DNA of 64,000 nucleotides from Streptomyces verrucosisporus (GCF_017114865.1 NZ_JADEYH010000009.1:1-64000); one strand, 5' to 3'. Counted from the stretch's first letter, positions 35,137 through 43,818 are shown. Made by a program: numbers and translations. Notes: generated by a model from the letters alone, not told the origin.

Positions 35137-36510
35137 ATGGCCAGTACGGGTGAGAAGGGCGCGGCGGACGGAGCGGACGGCACGGGCGGGACGGAACGGC
35201 CCGGGAGCGGGACGGAGGCCGTCGCGGAGACCGCCGCGGCCCCGGCCGAACGGAAGGCGAGCTGGCGGCTGGTCGGCCCCGGCATCGTGGTGGCCGCCAC
35301 CGGCGTCGGAGCCGGAGACCTGGTGGCCACCCTCGTCGCCGGCAGCAGGTTCGGCTACACCCTGCTGTGGGCGGCCGTCGTCGGCTGCCTGGTGAAGATC
35401 GCGCTGGCGGAGGCGACCGGCCGCTGGCACCTGGCCACCGGCCGGACGATCTTCGACGGCTGGCGCAGCCTGGGCGCGTGGACCACCGTCTACTTCGCGG
35501 TCTACGTCACGGTCTGGGGTTTCGTCTACGGCGCCGCCGCCATGTCCTCCAGCGCGCTGCCGCTGGTCGCGCTCTTCCCCGGGCTCCTGGAACTGAAGAC
35601 GTGGGCGATCCTGTGCGGGCTGGCGGGCCTGGCGTTCGTCTGGTTCAACCGCTACGCGATCGTCGAGAAGATCATGATGGTCTTCGTCGGCGTGATGTTC
35701 GTGGTCGTCCTCTACGTGGCGGTCCGCGTCACCCCGCACCTCGGCGACGCCGTGGCCGGACTGCTTCCCGTGCTGCCGGACGGCTCGCTGCTGTACACCC
35801 TCGGCCTGGTCGGCGGCGTCGGCGGGACGATCACCATGGCCGCGTACGGCTACTGGGTCAACGCCAAGGGGTGGACCGACAGCGGCTGGATGCGGATGAT
35901 GCGCCTGGACAACCGGGTCGCGTACCTGACCACCGGCGTCTTCGTGGTGGCGATGCTGATCGTCGGCGCCGAACTGCTGCACGCCGCCGGCACCGCCGTC
36001 GGCTCCGGCGACCAGGGGCTGCTGGACCTGGGCCGGATCCTGGAGGAGCGCTTCGGGGCCGTCACCGCCAAGCTCTTCCTGATCGGCTTCCTCGCCGCCT
36101 CCTTCTCCTCCCTCGTGGGCGTCTGGCACGGCGTCAGCCTGCTGTTCGCCGACTTCGTGGAGCGTACGCGCGCGGCACGGGCGCAGGGCACCGGCGGCGA
36201 GCCCCCCGTTCTGGAGGTCGCGCGCGGGCAGCGCGAGCGCTCCGGGCCGTTCCGCGGATACCTGCTGTGGCTGACGTTCCCGCCGATGGGCCTGCTGTGG
36301 CTGGACAAGCCCTTCGGGCTGGTCATCGCCTACGGCGTGCTGGGCGCCTTCTTCATGCCCTTCCTCGCCGGGACGCTGCTGTGGCTGCTCAACTCCGGCC
36401 GGACGCCGAGCCGGTGGCGCAACGGGCCGCTGAGCAACACGATGCTGGCGGTCGCCGGGCTGATCTTCGTCGTGCTGTGCGTCCAGCAGGTGCGCGAACT
36501 GCCCTGGTGA
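35137..36510 (+). CDS. Nramp-family transporter-like membrane protein
   Basis: A 457-residue polytopic protein with about eleven helices and a 40-residue disordered N-terminus. LVGPGIVVAATGVGAGDLVA aligns with the first Nramp helix, but the canonical metal-binding DPGN is replaced by GVGAGD, as in Nramp-related transporters that may not carry divalent metals. The helix-6 region reads GTITMAAYGYWVNAKGWT. ATG 35137 has GGAGG upstream. Operon context suggests an organic substrate, perhaps an amino acid or derivative; this is inference. Confidence 0.8.
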   Translation: MASTGEKGAADGADGTGGTERPGSGTEAVAETAAAPAERKASWRLVGPGIVVAATGVGAGDLVATLVAGSRFGYTLLWAAVVGCLVKIALAEATGRWHLATGRTIFDGWRSLGAWTTVYFAVYVTVWGFVYGAAAMSSSALPLVALFPGLLELKTWAILCGLAGLAFVWFNRYAIVEKIMMVFVGVMFVVVLYVAVRVTPHLGDAVAGLLPVLPDGSLLYTLGLVGGVGGTITMAAYGYWVNAKGWTDSGWMRMMRLDNRVAYLTTGVFVVAMLIVGAELLHAAGTAVGSGDQGLLDLGRILEERFGAVTAKLFLIGFLAASFSSLVGVWHGVSLLFADFVERTRAARAQGTGGEPPVLEVARGQRERSGPFRGYLLWLTFPPMGLLWLDKPFGLVIAYGVLGAFFMPFLAGTLLWLLNSGRTPSRWRNGPLSNTMLAVAGLIFVVLCVQQVRELPW

Positions 36511-36558
36511 CCGCGTCCGCCGGGCGTCCGTGCGGGAACGGCACGAGGACGACGGTAC

Positions 36559-36593
36559 GGGGCCCGCTCCGCGTCCGCCGCGGAGCGGGCCCC
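36559..36593. terminator. 15-bp perfect hairpin between convergent genes
   Basis: GGGGCCCGCTCCGCG (36559-36573) and its complement (36579-36593) flank a 5-nt loop, followed by TTCCTCTTCC. It separates the Nramp-like gene from the convergent chitinase gene. Confidence 0.82.
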
Positions 36594-36631
36594 TTCCTCT
36601 TCCCCGCCGTGCCGTTGTTCCGCCGCCGGTG

Positions 36632-38398
36632 CTACGGCAGCGCGTGGACGTGCGGGCCGACGGTGTCCGACCACCGGTTGCCGTTGAGCGCGTCCCAGTT
36701 GGTGGACCAGGTCATGGCCCCGCGGATGCCCGGGTAGGTCCGCGCGGGCTTGAACGAGCCGCAGTTCGTCCCCCTGGCCAGGCAGTCCAGGGCGGCGTTC
36801 ACCACGGAGGGGTCCACGTAGCCGGAGCCCGCTCCGCGTGTGGACGCGGGGGTGCCCAGGCCGACCTGGGAGGGGTCGAGACCGCCTTCGAGCTGGATGC
36901 AGGCGAGCGCGGTGAGGAAGTCCACCGAGCCCTGCGAGTACACCTTGTTGTCGCAGCCCATCATCGAACCGCTGTTGTAGTAGTGCATGTTGACGACCGT
37001 GAGGATGTCCTTCACGTTCAGCGCCAGCTTGAAGTACTCGGTGGACGTGGACTGCATGTCGATGGTCTGCGGGGCCATCGTGAGGACCATGGAGGGCCCG
37101 GCCTTCGCCGACAGCGAGCGCAGGGCCTGCGTCAGCCAGGTGGAGTTGATGCCGTGCTCCAGGTCGATGTCCACACCGTCGAAGCCGTACTCCCGCATCA
37201 GCCGGTGGGCGCTGTCGGCGAAGCGCGCGGCGGAGGCGGAGTCGTTGACGATGACATTGCCCTTCTCGCCGCCCACCGAGAGGATCACCTTCCTGCCCTC
37301 CGCCTGCTTGGCGGCGATGTCGTCCTTGAACTCCTGGACGGAGGAGTAGCCGAGCGCCGGGTCGAGGTTGAAGGTGATCTCACCGGCGCTGGCCGTGGAG
37401 TCGGCGAAGGAGACGGCGATGATGTCGTACTGGTCCTGCACCTCGCGCAGCTTCTGCACCCGCGCGCCGTTGTCGAAGTTCTGCCAGTAGCCGGTCAGGG
37501 CGTGCTCGGGGACGCCGGTGTCGGGTGCGCCGCCGTCGTCGCCCCTGGGACGGGTGGTGGCGGTGACGGGGGCGGACTTGGCCGACTCGCCCGCGCCGTT
37601 GACGGCGCTGACGCGGAACTCGTAGGAGGTGGCGGCCGCCAGTCCGGTGACGGTGGCCGAGGTGCCCTGCGTCGACAGTGCCCTGGCCCCGTCCCGGTAG
37701 ACGGTGTAGCCGGTGGCGCCGTCGACGGCGTTCCAGTTCAGGGTGACCGAGGAGGAGGTGGCCGCGCCGACGGTCGGTGCGCCGGGCGCGGCCGGGGGCT
37801 CGGGGTCGGGCTCGCCCGGATCGCCGCCGGGGCCGGTGAGGAGCACGTCGTCCACGTGGTAGGCGCTCTGGCCGTACCAGCCGTGGGTGTGGACGGTGAC
37901 CGAGGTGGTGTCCGGGCCGGTGGTGAAGGAGGTGCGCAGCTGCTGCCAGCCGGAGGTGCCGGGGGTCCAGGTGGAGACGTCGGTGGTGCCGGTGCCGGAC
38001 GCGCCGAGGTAGACGTACGAGCCCTGCACCCAGGCGCTCAGCTGGTACTGGGAGTCCGGCTGCACGGCGACGGTCTGGGTGCACTTGGCGTTGTCGCCGC
38101 CGGCAGGGGCGGCCTTCAGCGCCGCCGTGCCGCCGTGGACGGGGGAGGAGACGGTCGTGCCGCTGCCGGCGGAGCAGGTCCAGCCGCTCAGGCCGGACTC
38201 GAAGCCGGCGTTTCGCACCAGATTCGGCTCGGCGGCCCCGGCACTGCCCGAGAGCCCGCCGAACGCCACCGCGCCGAGGGCGACCGCCCCGGCGCCGAGG
38301 ACCGCGGTGATCCTGGTGCGGGCGCGCGCGGTACGGCGCGCGCCGGGCGCCGCGTCTCTCCCGCCATCCGTGGTGTCTGTTCGCGTCCTGCGTTCCAC
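36632..38398 (-). CDS. secreted GH18 chitinase with carbohydrate-binding and Fn3 domains
   Basis: A 588-residue exported enzyme. A long signal peptide (basic, then ITAVLGAGAVALGAVAFGG) ends near residue 56. A CBM4/9-like domain (NLVRNAGFESGLSGWTCSAG; to about 190), a proline linker, one fibronectin-III domain (about 205-285) and the GH18 barrel (about 298-588) follow. The catalytic signature YGFDGVDIDLEHG places the acid E414. It degrades extracellular chitin. GTG 38398 has GGAGG 6 nt upstream. A DasR-like site overlaps its promoter. Confidence 0.94.
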   Translation of the reverse strand: MERRTRTDTTDGGRDAAPGARRTARARTRITAVLGAGAVALGAVAFGGLSGSAGAAEPNLVRNAGFESGLSGWTCSAGSGTTVSSPVHGGTAALKAAPAGGDNAKCTQTVAVQPDSQYQLSAWVQGSYVYLGASGTGTTDVSTWTPGTSGWQQLRTSFTTGPDTTSVTVHTHGWYGQSAYHVDDVLLTGPGGDPGEPDPEPPAAPGAPTVGAATSSSVTLNWNAVDGATGYTVYRDGARALSTQGTSATVTGLAAATSYEFRVSAVNGAGESAKSAPVTATTRPRGDDGGAPDTGVPEHALTGYWQNFDNGARVQKLREVQDQYDIIAVSFADSTASAGEITFNLDPALGYSSVQEFKDDIAAKQAEGRKVILSVGGEKGNVIVNDSASAARFADSAHRLMREYGFDGVDIDLEHGINSTWLTQALRSLSAKAGPSMVLTMAPQTIDMQSTSTEYFKLALNVKDILTVVNMHYYNSGSMMGCDNKVYSQGSVDFLTALACIQLEGGLDPSQVGLGTPASTRGAGSGYVDPSVVNAALDCLARGTNCGSFKPARTYPGIRGAMTWSTNWDALNGNRWSDTVGPHVHALP

Positions 38399-38463
38399 TG
38401 CTGCCTCCGTGCGTAGGGGGTGAGCGCGCGTGGGGGAGACGGTGGCCACCGTGCTGAGCCGGA

Positions 38464-38492
38464 AGAATGGTTCAGACCAATGAGGATGTCAA
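38464..38492 (-). promoter_or_regulatory. chitinase promoter with DasR-like dre site
   Basis: On the minus strand: TTGACA (38492-38487), a 17-nt spacer, CATTCT (38469-38464). The spacer holds ATTGGTCTGAACCAT (38481-38467), which closely matches the dre consensus for DasR, the GlcNAc-responsive GntR repressor of Streptomyces chitin genes. The site covers the spacer and -10, so DasR would block polymerase. Confidence 0.7.
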
Positions 38493-38561
38493 GGGGGACG
38501 GCACTCAGGGCGGGAGAGGGTCTCCGGGCGAGCGGCCCGGGAAGCCGGCCCGGCGTGAACT

Positions 38562-38618
38562 TTGGGCCCCGGGTGGGTCCTTGGGCCCATGAAGTCCACC
38601 GTGACGAGTGCATAAGTT
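38562..38618 (+). promoter_or_regulatory. GGGCCC-triplet promoter, copy A
   Basis: GGGCCC (38564), GGGTCC (38575) and GGGCCC (38583) followed immediately by ATG; the half-site spacings are 11 and 8 bp. TAAGTT (38613-38618) starts 22 bp after that ATG and fits a -10 element. A start site near 38625 would give a 34-nt leader to ATG 38659, the first gene of the pilus locus. Confidence 0.65.
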
Positions 38619-38658
38619 GTGCCCGGCATATCGAAGGACGATCAGAGGGGCGCCACGG

Positions 38659-39117
38659 ATGCGTGGGACAAGGGGGCCGTCGTGGGCCGGTGAGGCACAC
38701 GGGCGGACGACACGTGGGAGCGCAGGAGGCTTCGCACTCGTGCGCGCCTGGTCCGTCGGGTTCGTGGTGCTGCTGATCACCGAGTATCTGCAGGTCACCT
38801 ATCTCTACGAGGCCTTCGCCACCACCGAGCGCCTCGAGCCCTTCGGCGGCCGGCTGCTGCTGGTGCACCTGCCGAACGCGGTGTGCATCGCGCTCGCCGC
38901 ATGGGCGGCAGGGAGAGTGCACCGGGAGCCTTTCCGGCACTCCCCCGTACGGCACGCCCTCGCGGTCTTCACGATCCCGGTCTTCGCGCAGGTGATCACC
39001 GTCGTCCTGCACTGGGACCGGGCTTCGGCGGAGGGCCTTCTGATGTCCTGTGCCGTCATGGTGGTCGGCGCCTTCACCGGTTACGTCGCCGACCGGCTGC
39101 AGGAGGGGGAGCGATGA
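38659..39117 (+). CDS. four-helix membrane protein opening the Tad locus
   Basis: A 152-residue protein with about four transmembrane helices (WSVGFVVLLITEYLQVTYLY; LVHLPNAVCIALAAWAAG; HALAVFTIPVFAQVITVVLH; LLMSCAVMVVGAFTGYVADR). ATG 38659 has GAGGGG 8 nt upstream and sits just behind promoter copy A; GTG 38740 with GGAGG is an alternative that removes an Arg/Gly-rich extension. The stop overlaps the next gene as ATGA. Function unknown; its position suggests a membrane partner of the large pilin-like protein. Confidence 0.7.
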   Translation: MRGTRGPSWAGEAHGRTTRGSAGGFALVRAWSVGFVVLLITEYLQVTYLYEAFATTERLEPFGGRLLLVHLPNAVCIALAAWAAGRVHREPFRHSPVRHALAVFTIPVFAQVITVVLHWDRASAEGLLMSCAVMVVGAFTGYVADRLQEGER

Positions 39118-40679
39118 GGGGGAGACAGGCCGGCGAGGCGGCCGGAAGAGGAGCGGGGAGCGGTCGCAGGGCGGTCGCGGCCGACACGGGCGCTACGACC
39201 CTGGAGTACGTCGGTGCGGTGCTGCTCGCCGCGGCCGTCGTTCTGGCACTGGTCGCGACCGGAGTCGCCGGTTCCGTAGGGGACAGGTTCCGCTGCTCCA
39301 TCATGTCCGTCTGGGGCGGCGGGAGCTGTTCCTCCGGTGACGAGGGGGCGGAGAAACCGGCGAGCGACGCCGACTACGAGCCCCCGCTGTGCGCCATCTC
39401 GACCGTCACCGACAAGGCCGGCAGCAAGGCGAAGATCGGCTGGTTCGAGTGGGGCAACGAGTACGGCTTCCAGGACAGGGTCCACCGGGCGAACTACGAC
39501 GTCAACGGGGACGGGAAGATCGACGAGAGCGACCAGCTGATCTACACCACCTTCACCGACTCCGCCTCGGCCGGCGTCACGATCGGCGCGGGCGGCGAGA
39601 TCGAGGGGCTGGGTGAGGGGCAGGTCGACCTCGGGGCCGGAGTCAAGGTCAACAACGGCGACACCTGGGTGTTCAAGAGCCGGGAGGAGGCCGAGGCGTT
39701 CCGCGAGGACCTCGAGGACCTGAAGATGTACGAGATGCGGCGCACCTCCCCAGGCGGGTCGCAGGCGGCCATGGGTGACAGCATCCTGGCGCTCTTCGGC
39801 AAGGGGCCGCTGGTCGAGGAGCAGAAGCTCCGCGACCGGATCGAGGAGAAGCTCGGCGACCGGCACATCAGCCACGGCTCCATCGGTTCGTACGGCGAGG
39901 TCAACGGCGGCCTGTCGCTCGACGCCGGCTCCAGCGGCCGGCTCTCGGCCAAGCTCGGCGGCAGCGCGAGGGTCAGCAGCGATGTGCTCTTCACCAAGGA
40001 CGACTACCGGGGCACCGAGTCCTACACCTACTCCGTGAAGGCGGAGGGCGAGTGGGGCACCGGCGTCGCAGCGGGCGGATACGAGAAGGGCCAGCACAAG
40101 CAGGCCAACCGCTCCGCGACGGTGACCATCACCCGGGACCAGGAGACCGGCGAACTCGTCCGCATCGACTTCACCCAGACCACCGAGACCGGGGCCAGCG
40201 GCACGAGCGAGGGCGCGGACGCGGACAACGGCAAGAAGGGCAAGGACGCCCGCGGCGGCAGCGTCGGGAGCACCGACAACTCGGGTGCCAGCGACATCGA
40301 GGTCCACACCAACACCCTGACCTTCCCGAAGGGGGAGAAGGGCGACGCCGACCGGGCCGTCGCGCAGGCATGGCTGGACGGCGACGGTGACGGCAACGCG
40401 CCCCTGGAGTACATGCTGTCGAACAACGCGCCGACCTCCAGGCCCGGCTCGGACGACCCCTTCGGGCAGCTTCTGTTCGACAAGGGGAAGTCCAGCAGGA
40501 CCACGTACGATGGCATGGCCGACGCGCAGGAGTACGGATTCGAGCTGAACCTGGGGCTGTCCGTGGGCCTCTCCGTCTCCATGGAGAACAAGGCCGAGAC
40601 GCTGGCGGACGCCGAGTTCCTGGGCGCGCCCCGGGGCGACAGGCGCGAGTACGTGCCGTACAGCTACTGCGCGCAGTGA
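39114..40679 (+). CDS. 521-aa pilin-like protein with EF-hand-like loop
   Basis: Residues 22-53 form a type IV prepilin-like leader: G26 as cleavage glycine, E31 at +5 (TGATTLEYVGAVLLAAAVVL), then a hydrophobic helix. The exported part carries a few cysteines and DVNGDGKIDESD (residues 129-140), which has acidic or polar residues at positions 1, 3, 5, 9 and 12 of an EF-hand loop. Gly/Ser/Thr-rich beta-like repeats follow (GEIEGLGEGQVDLGAGVKVN; SLDAGSSGRLSAKLGGSARV). It may be a minor pilin or tip adhesin processed by the peptidase at 54930. No known domain recognised. Confidence 0.75.
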   Translation: MRGRQAGEAAGRGAGSGRRAVAADTGATTLEYVGAVLLAAAVVLALVATGVAGSVGDRFRCSIMSVWGGGSCSSGDEGAEKPASDADYEPPLCAISTVTDKAGSKAKIGWFEWGNEYGFQDRVHRANYDVNGDGKIDESDQLIYTTFTDSASAGVTIGAGGEIEGLGEGQVDLGAGVKVNNGDTWVFKSREEAEAFREDLEDLKMYEMRRTSPGGSQAAMGDSILALFGKGPLVEEQKLRDRIEEKLGDRHISHGSIGSYGEVNGGLSLDAGSSGRLSAKLGGSARVSSDVLFTKDDYRGTESYTYSVKAEGEWGTGVAAGGYEKGQHKQANRSATVTITRDQETGELVRIDFTQTTETGASGTSEGADADNGKKGKDARGGSVGSTDNSGASDIEVHTNTLTFPKGEKGDADRAVAQAWLDGDGDGNAPLEYMLSNNAPTSRPGSDDPFGQLLFDKGKSSRTTYDGMADAQEYGFELNLGLSVGLSVSMENKAETLADAEFLGAPRGDRREYVPYSYCAQ

Positions 40680-40731
40680 GGACGGGCGGGGCGATGCAAG
40701 AGCGGTTCGCGACCAGTGAGGAAACCCGGGG

Positions 40732-41313
40732 ATGAGCTGGAGGTCGAGGCGCGGTCTGTGCACGGCGGCGGTCGGTCTGGCCGGTGCGCTGCTGACCGGC
40801 TGCGGTGGCGGTGGCGGTGGTGAGGCGGCCGAGGTTCCCGAGGGCTGGGGCACACTGAGGACCGAGCGGCTGACCGTCGCCTATCCGGAGGGGTTCGAGG
40901 AGACGGCCTCGCGGGACGGCGGTCCGTACGAGGTGGCCCGGGCCGCTCTGACCGAGAAGGGGCGCATGACGGCCTCGATGACGGTCGAGTTCGACTTCGG
41001 GAAGGGGCTGAACGACGCGGACATGGCCGCGGGCGGAGCCAAGGCCCGCATCCAGCTGGGAGCGACCCCGGTGAAGACCACCGAGATCGAGGTGGCCGGC
41101 CCCGGGGGACGGGAGGAGGCCCGCCGCATCGACTACTCCTTCACCTTCCGGGGCGAGGAGGGCGGGCCGCCCGAGGGCACCGAGATGGACGGGGTGATGC
41201 TGGCCGGAGTGGACACCGAGCAGCGGCCCTACCTGATCACGGTGAACTCCATCAAGGGGACCCTGTCCGAGCGGGATGTCGCGGACATCGCCGGCAGCGT
41301 CGAGCTGAAGTAG
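40732..41313 (+). CDS. putative lipoprotein of the Tad locus
   Basis: A 193-residue protein with a lipoprotein signal (GLCTAAVGLAGALLTGC, lipobox LTGC) and a glycine run, then a compact alpha/beta domain (GWGTLRTERLTVAYPEGFEE; RIDYSFTFRGEEGGPPEGTE). It would be anchored to the outer face of the membrane. The fold resembles small actinobacterial lipoproteins that scaffold secretion machines, but this is inference. It lies 52 bp after the large pilin-like gene. Confidence 0.75.
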   Translation: MSWRSRRGLCTAAVGLAGALLTGCGGGGGGEAAEVPEGWGTLRTERLTVAYPEGFEETASRDGGPYEVARAALTEKGRMTASMTVEFDFGKGLNDADMAAGGAKARIQLGATPVKTTEIEVAGPGGREEARRIDYSFTFRGEEGGPPEGTEMDGVMLAGVDTEQRPYLITVNSIKGTLSERDVADIAGSVELK

Positions 41314-41332
41314 GCGTCCGGGAGGGGGCGGG

Positions 41333-41761
41333 ATGGAGGCGGTCTTCCTGATCGCCGGTACGGCGGCGGCGGCCGTGTGCCTGCTGTGCCTGCGCAGGAT
41401 CGCGGTGGTGCTGTGGCTGGTGGCGCGCGGGGAGCGGGCCCGGGGGTGGTGCGCGCGGCGCCGGATGGCCGCGTGGGGAGCGGGCACGGACGGTGTCCGC
41501 GGCCACCGTCCGGAGTTCTTCTTCGCCTTCCGGACCCCGGACGGGGACACGGTGGAGTTCAGGGACCGGCCGGGCGCCCTCGGGTACGAGGAGGGCGCGC
41601 CGGTCGGGGTCCACTACGATCCGGCCCGCCCCCGCCGGGCGACCGTCGCAGGCGGCGGCACCTGGGGGCCGTTGTACGTACCGGCCCTGGTCGCCGCGCC
41701 CACCGGGTTTCTCGCCGTGGTGCTCCTGCGCGCCCTGGCACTCCACAACGGCCTCGGATGA
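41333..41761 (+). CDS. DUF3592-like membrane protein
   Basis: A 142-residue protein: N-terminal helix (LIAGTAAAAVCLLCLRRIAV), central domain with RPEFFFAFRTPDGDTVEFRD and GYEEGAPVGVHYDPARPRRA, and a C-terminal helix. The GxxVxVxYDPxxP phrase is characteristic of DUF3592. Function unknown. ATG 41333 has GGGAGGGGG upstream; the neighbours on both sides are on the same strand. Confidence 0.7.
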   Translation: MEAVFLIAGTAAAAVCLLCLRRIAVVLWLVARGERARGWCARRRMAAWGAGTDGVRGHRPEFFFAFRTPDGDTVEFRDRPGALGYEEGAPVGVHYDPARPRRATVAGGGTWGPLYVPALVAAPTGFLAVVLLRALALHNGLG

Positions 41762-41774
41762 GAGGGGCGATCAC

Positions 41775-41993
41775 ATGACGGTTCCGGAGATCCTCGACTT
41801 CCTGCCGCCCTCGCGGTTCGACGACGAACTCAGCCCAGGCCTCTTCGGCCTCTTCGTCCTCGTCCTGCTTCTCATATGCCTTCGGCGGGGCGTTCGCGCG
41901 GCACGGGAGGGCAGGGCCTTCACGCTGGTGCTCTGGGCCGTCGTCGCCGCGGCCGCGGCGACCGCGGGGGCGTACGCCTACGAACTCCTCTGA
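41775..41993 (+). CDS. small two-helix membrane protein
   Basis: A 72-residue protein with two membrane helices (LFGLFVLVLLLICLRRGVRA and TLVLWAVVAAAAATAGAYAY). It begins at ATG 41775, 13 nt after the DUF3592-like stop, with GAGGGG upstream. No function can be assigned; it probably belongs to the same transcription unit. Confidence 0.6.
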   Translation: MTVPEILDFLPPSRFDDELSPGLFGLFVLVLLLICLRRGVRAAREGRAFTLVLWAVVAAAAATAGAYAYELL

Positions 41994-42085
41994 AAGAGCG
42001 GGACTTCCCGGCACGGGGGTATCGCATTCAGGGAGCGGGGGGCCGGGGCGCAACGGTGTTCTCCATTGTGCGGGGCGTCGATAAG

Positions 42086-43027
42086 ATGAGAGCGCGATTG
42101 GGCTGCACAGTTGACAACCTGCGGTTACAGGAGATTGCGGCCGAAGCGAACGGGGATCTTGAAGTGTCGACAGCGATCGCGGTCACCAGTGCCGATCTGG
42201 TACTCCCGCCGACGGATCAGCAGACGCCCACCGCGGCGCTTCTCCGGTCGCCGGACAGTCAGTCGCTGGAGGAGGCCGTCACCGACATGCGGCTTCTGCT
42301 GGAGCAGCGGGGATATGTCGTGGCCGTCTGCTCCACAGGGCTCCGGCCGGCCTTCGAGCAGCGGCTGCGCACCGTTCGCTCGATCCTGGAGAGCGACAGG
42401 ATCGCCCTCCTGCAGTCGGACCTTCCCCCGCTCGGTCTGGCCGTACTCGTCCGCCAGCTGAGGCAGTTGTCCGTCTGCGGCTTCAGCGCGGGCGTCGTCG
42501 CGTCGGCGGCCCGCCTGCTCTCCCACTACGTCCACGCCGGTGCGATGCTCAACTCGGTCGCCAGGCTCGACCGGGTTCCGGTGAGCCTGAGGACGCATGC
42601 GAAGTCATGGGTGCCGGGATCGCAGTTCGGGGTGGTCGCCGCTCCCGAGGCGCAGTTGATCAAGATCGGCGGCGGTTCCCTGACCGGGCCGCCCTTCGCC
42701 ACGCATCTCCTGGTCGCCAGGGGACAGCTGCAGTCCGACTGGGTCACCGGCACACTCGCCCCCGAGTGGAAGGCCCAGGCCGTCCACGAAGCCGGGCTGC
42801 CCGCCGACTCCCCTCGCTGGTGGGGCACCGGCAAACTGATCGAGTTCGCGGCCTACCTCCCCGACATCTCGATCCTCTATCAGCTTGTCTCGTCCGTGCG
42901 GCGCGAGAAGTGCCACTGGTGTGCAATGGAGTTCATAGGCGACCGCTGCGGCTTCTGCACCGCCCCGCTTCTGTCGCACGAGAACCAGAACCAGGCTTCC
43001 GGTGTCATGAACCAGGGGCCTTCCTGA
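42086..43027 (+). CDS. unrecognised Tad-locus protein with zinc ribbon and TTA codon
   Basis: A 313-residue soluble protein. The first half includes SQSLEEAVTDMRLLLEQRGY and RTVRSILESDRIALLQSDLP; a hydrophobic helical segment (GFSAGVVASAARLLSHYVHA) lies in the middle. The C-terminus carries a CHWC, 8 residues, CGFC zinc ribbon. The fourteenth codon is TTA (42125), rare in Streptomyces and read only by the bldA tRNA. Start uncertain: ATG 42086 lies next to a TAAGAT hexamer, and a later GTG would lose the TTA. Position directly upstream of cpaB suggests a regulatory or assembly role. Confidence 0.65.
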   Translation: MRARLGCTVDNLRLQEIAAEANGDLEVSTAIAVTSADLVLPPTDQQTPTAALLRSPDSQSLEEAVTDMRLLLEQRGYVVAVCSTGLRPAFEQRLRTVRSILESDRIALLQSDLPPLGLAVLVRQLRQLSVCGFSAGVVASAARLLSHYVHAGAMLNSVARLDRVPVSLRTHAKSWVPGSQFGVVAAPEAQLIKIGGGSLTGPPFATHLLVARGQLQSDWVTGTLAPEWKAQAVHEAGLPADSPRWWGTGKLIEFAAYLPDISILYQLVSSVRREKCHWCAMEFIGDRCGFCTAPLLSHENQNQASGVMNQGPS

Positions 43028-43107
43028 CACATGCGAGTCCAGAGGTGCTCGCGCGGCCCGTCCCACCGACCGTTCCCCTCCACACCCCTTACGAGGTTGT
43101 CCGGCTC

Positions 43108-43812
43108 ATGAACTCACGCCAGCGCCGCGGCGTCATACTCCTGCTCCTCTCCGTCCTCTGCGCCTTCATCGCGTTCGCGGGCGTCCTCTCCGTGATCAGC
43201 GATGTGAACTCCAAGGTGGGGCCGGAGGTTTCGGCCTATCAGGTGAAGAGTGACATCGCGCCTTACAGCCGGCTCGGCGAGAAGCAGTTCGAGAAGGTGT
43301 CCATGCCCAGGCGCTGGCTCTCGGAGAACGCGGTGACCGACCTTTCCGAGATCGACGGGAAGATAGCGGTCACGCGACTGCGCGAGGGATCCCTGCTGCA
43401 GAGCGACATGATCGTGGAGCGGCCGGCGCTGGAGGCCGGTGAGCAGGAGATCGCCATCATGATCGATGCCGCCACCGGTGTGGCCGGCAAGATCACGCCC
43501 GGCTCCAAGGTCAACATCTTCGCCACCTTTCCGGGTGATCAGGAGGGGACCCCGGCCCAGTCGAAGATCATCGTGGCCAACGCGAAGGTCCTGGACGTGG
43601 GCCAACTGACCCCGCTGGACTCCAGGGACGGCGACGGTCCCCGCTCCAGCGAAGCCGTCCCCATCACCTTCGCGCTCAAGACCCTGGACGCCCAGCGCGT
43701 CGCCTATGCCGAGTCGTTCGCACAGAACGTCCGTCTCGCACTGATCGCCCCGGGCAGCGACACCTCTCTCCGCCCGGGGGAGCGCACCTACGAAATCGGC
43801 AAGGACAAGTGA
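43108..43812 (+). CDS. cpaB: CpaB/RcpC-type Flp pilus assembly protein
   Basis: A 234-residue protein: short basic N-terminus, one transmembrane helix (GVILLLLSVLCAFIAFAGVL), a SAF domain (DIAPYSRLGEKQFEKVSMPR; VTRLREGSLLQSDMI) and an RcpC domain (VAGKITPGSKVNIFATFPG). CpaB stabilises the pilus channel at the outer side of the membrane in Gram-negatives; in actinobacteria it is the conserved extracytoplasmic component. The cpaE gene follows after 6 nt. Confidence 0.85.
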   Translation: MNSRQRRGVILLLLSVLCAFIAFAGVLSVISDVNSKVGPEVSAYQVKSDIAPYSRLGEKQFEKVSMPRRWLSENAVTDLSEIDGKIAVTRLREGSLLQSDMIVERPALEAGEQEIAIMIDAATGVAGKITPGSKVNIFATFPGDQEGTPAQSKIIVANAKVLDVGQLTPLDSRDGDGPRSSEAVPITFALKTLDAQRVAYAESFAQNVRLALIAPGSDTSLRPGERTYEIGKDK

Positions 43813-43818
43813 GACCGG

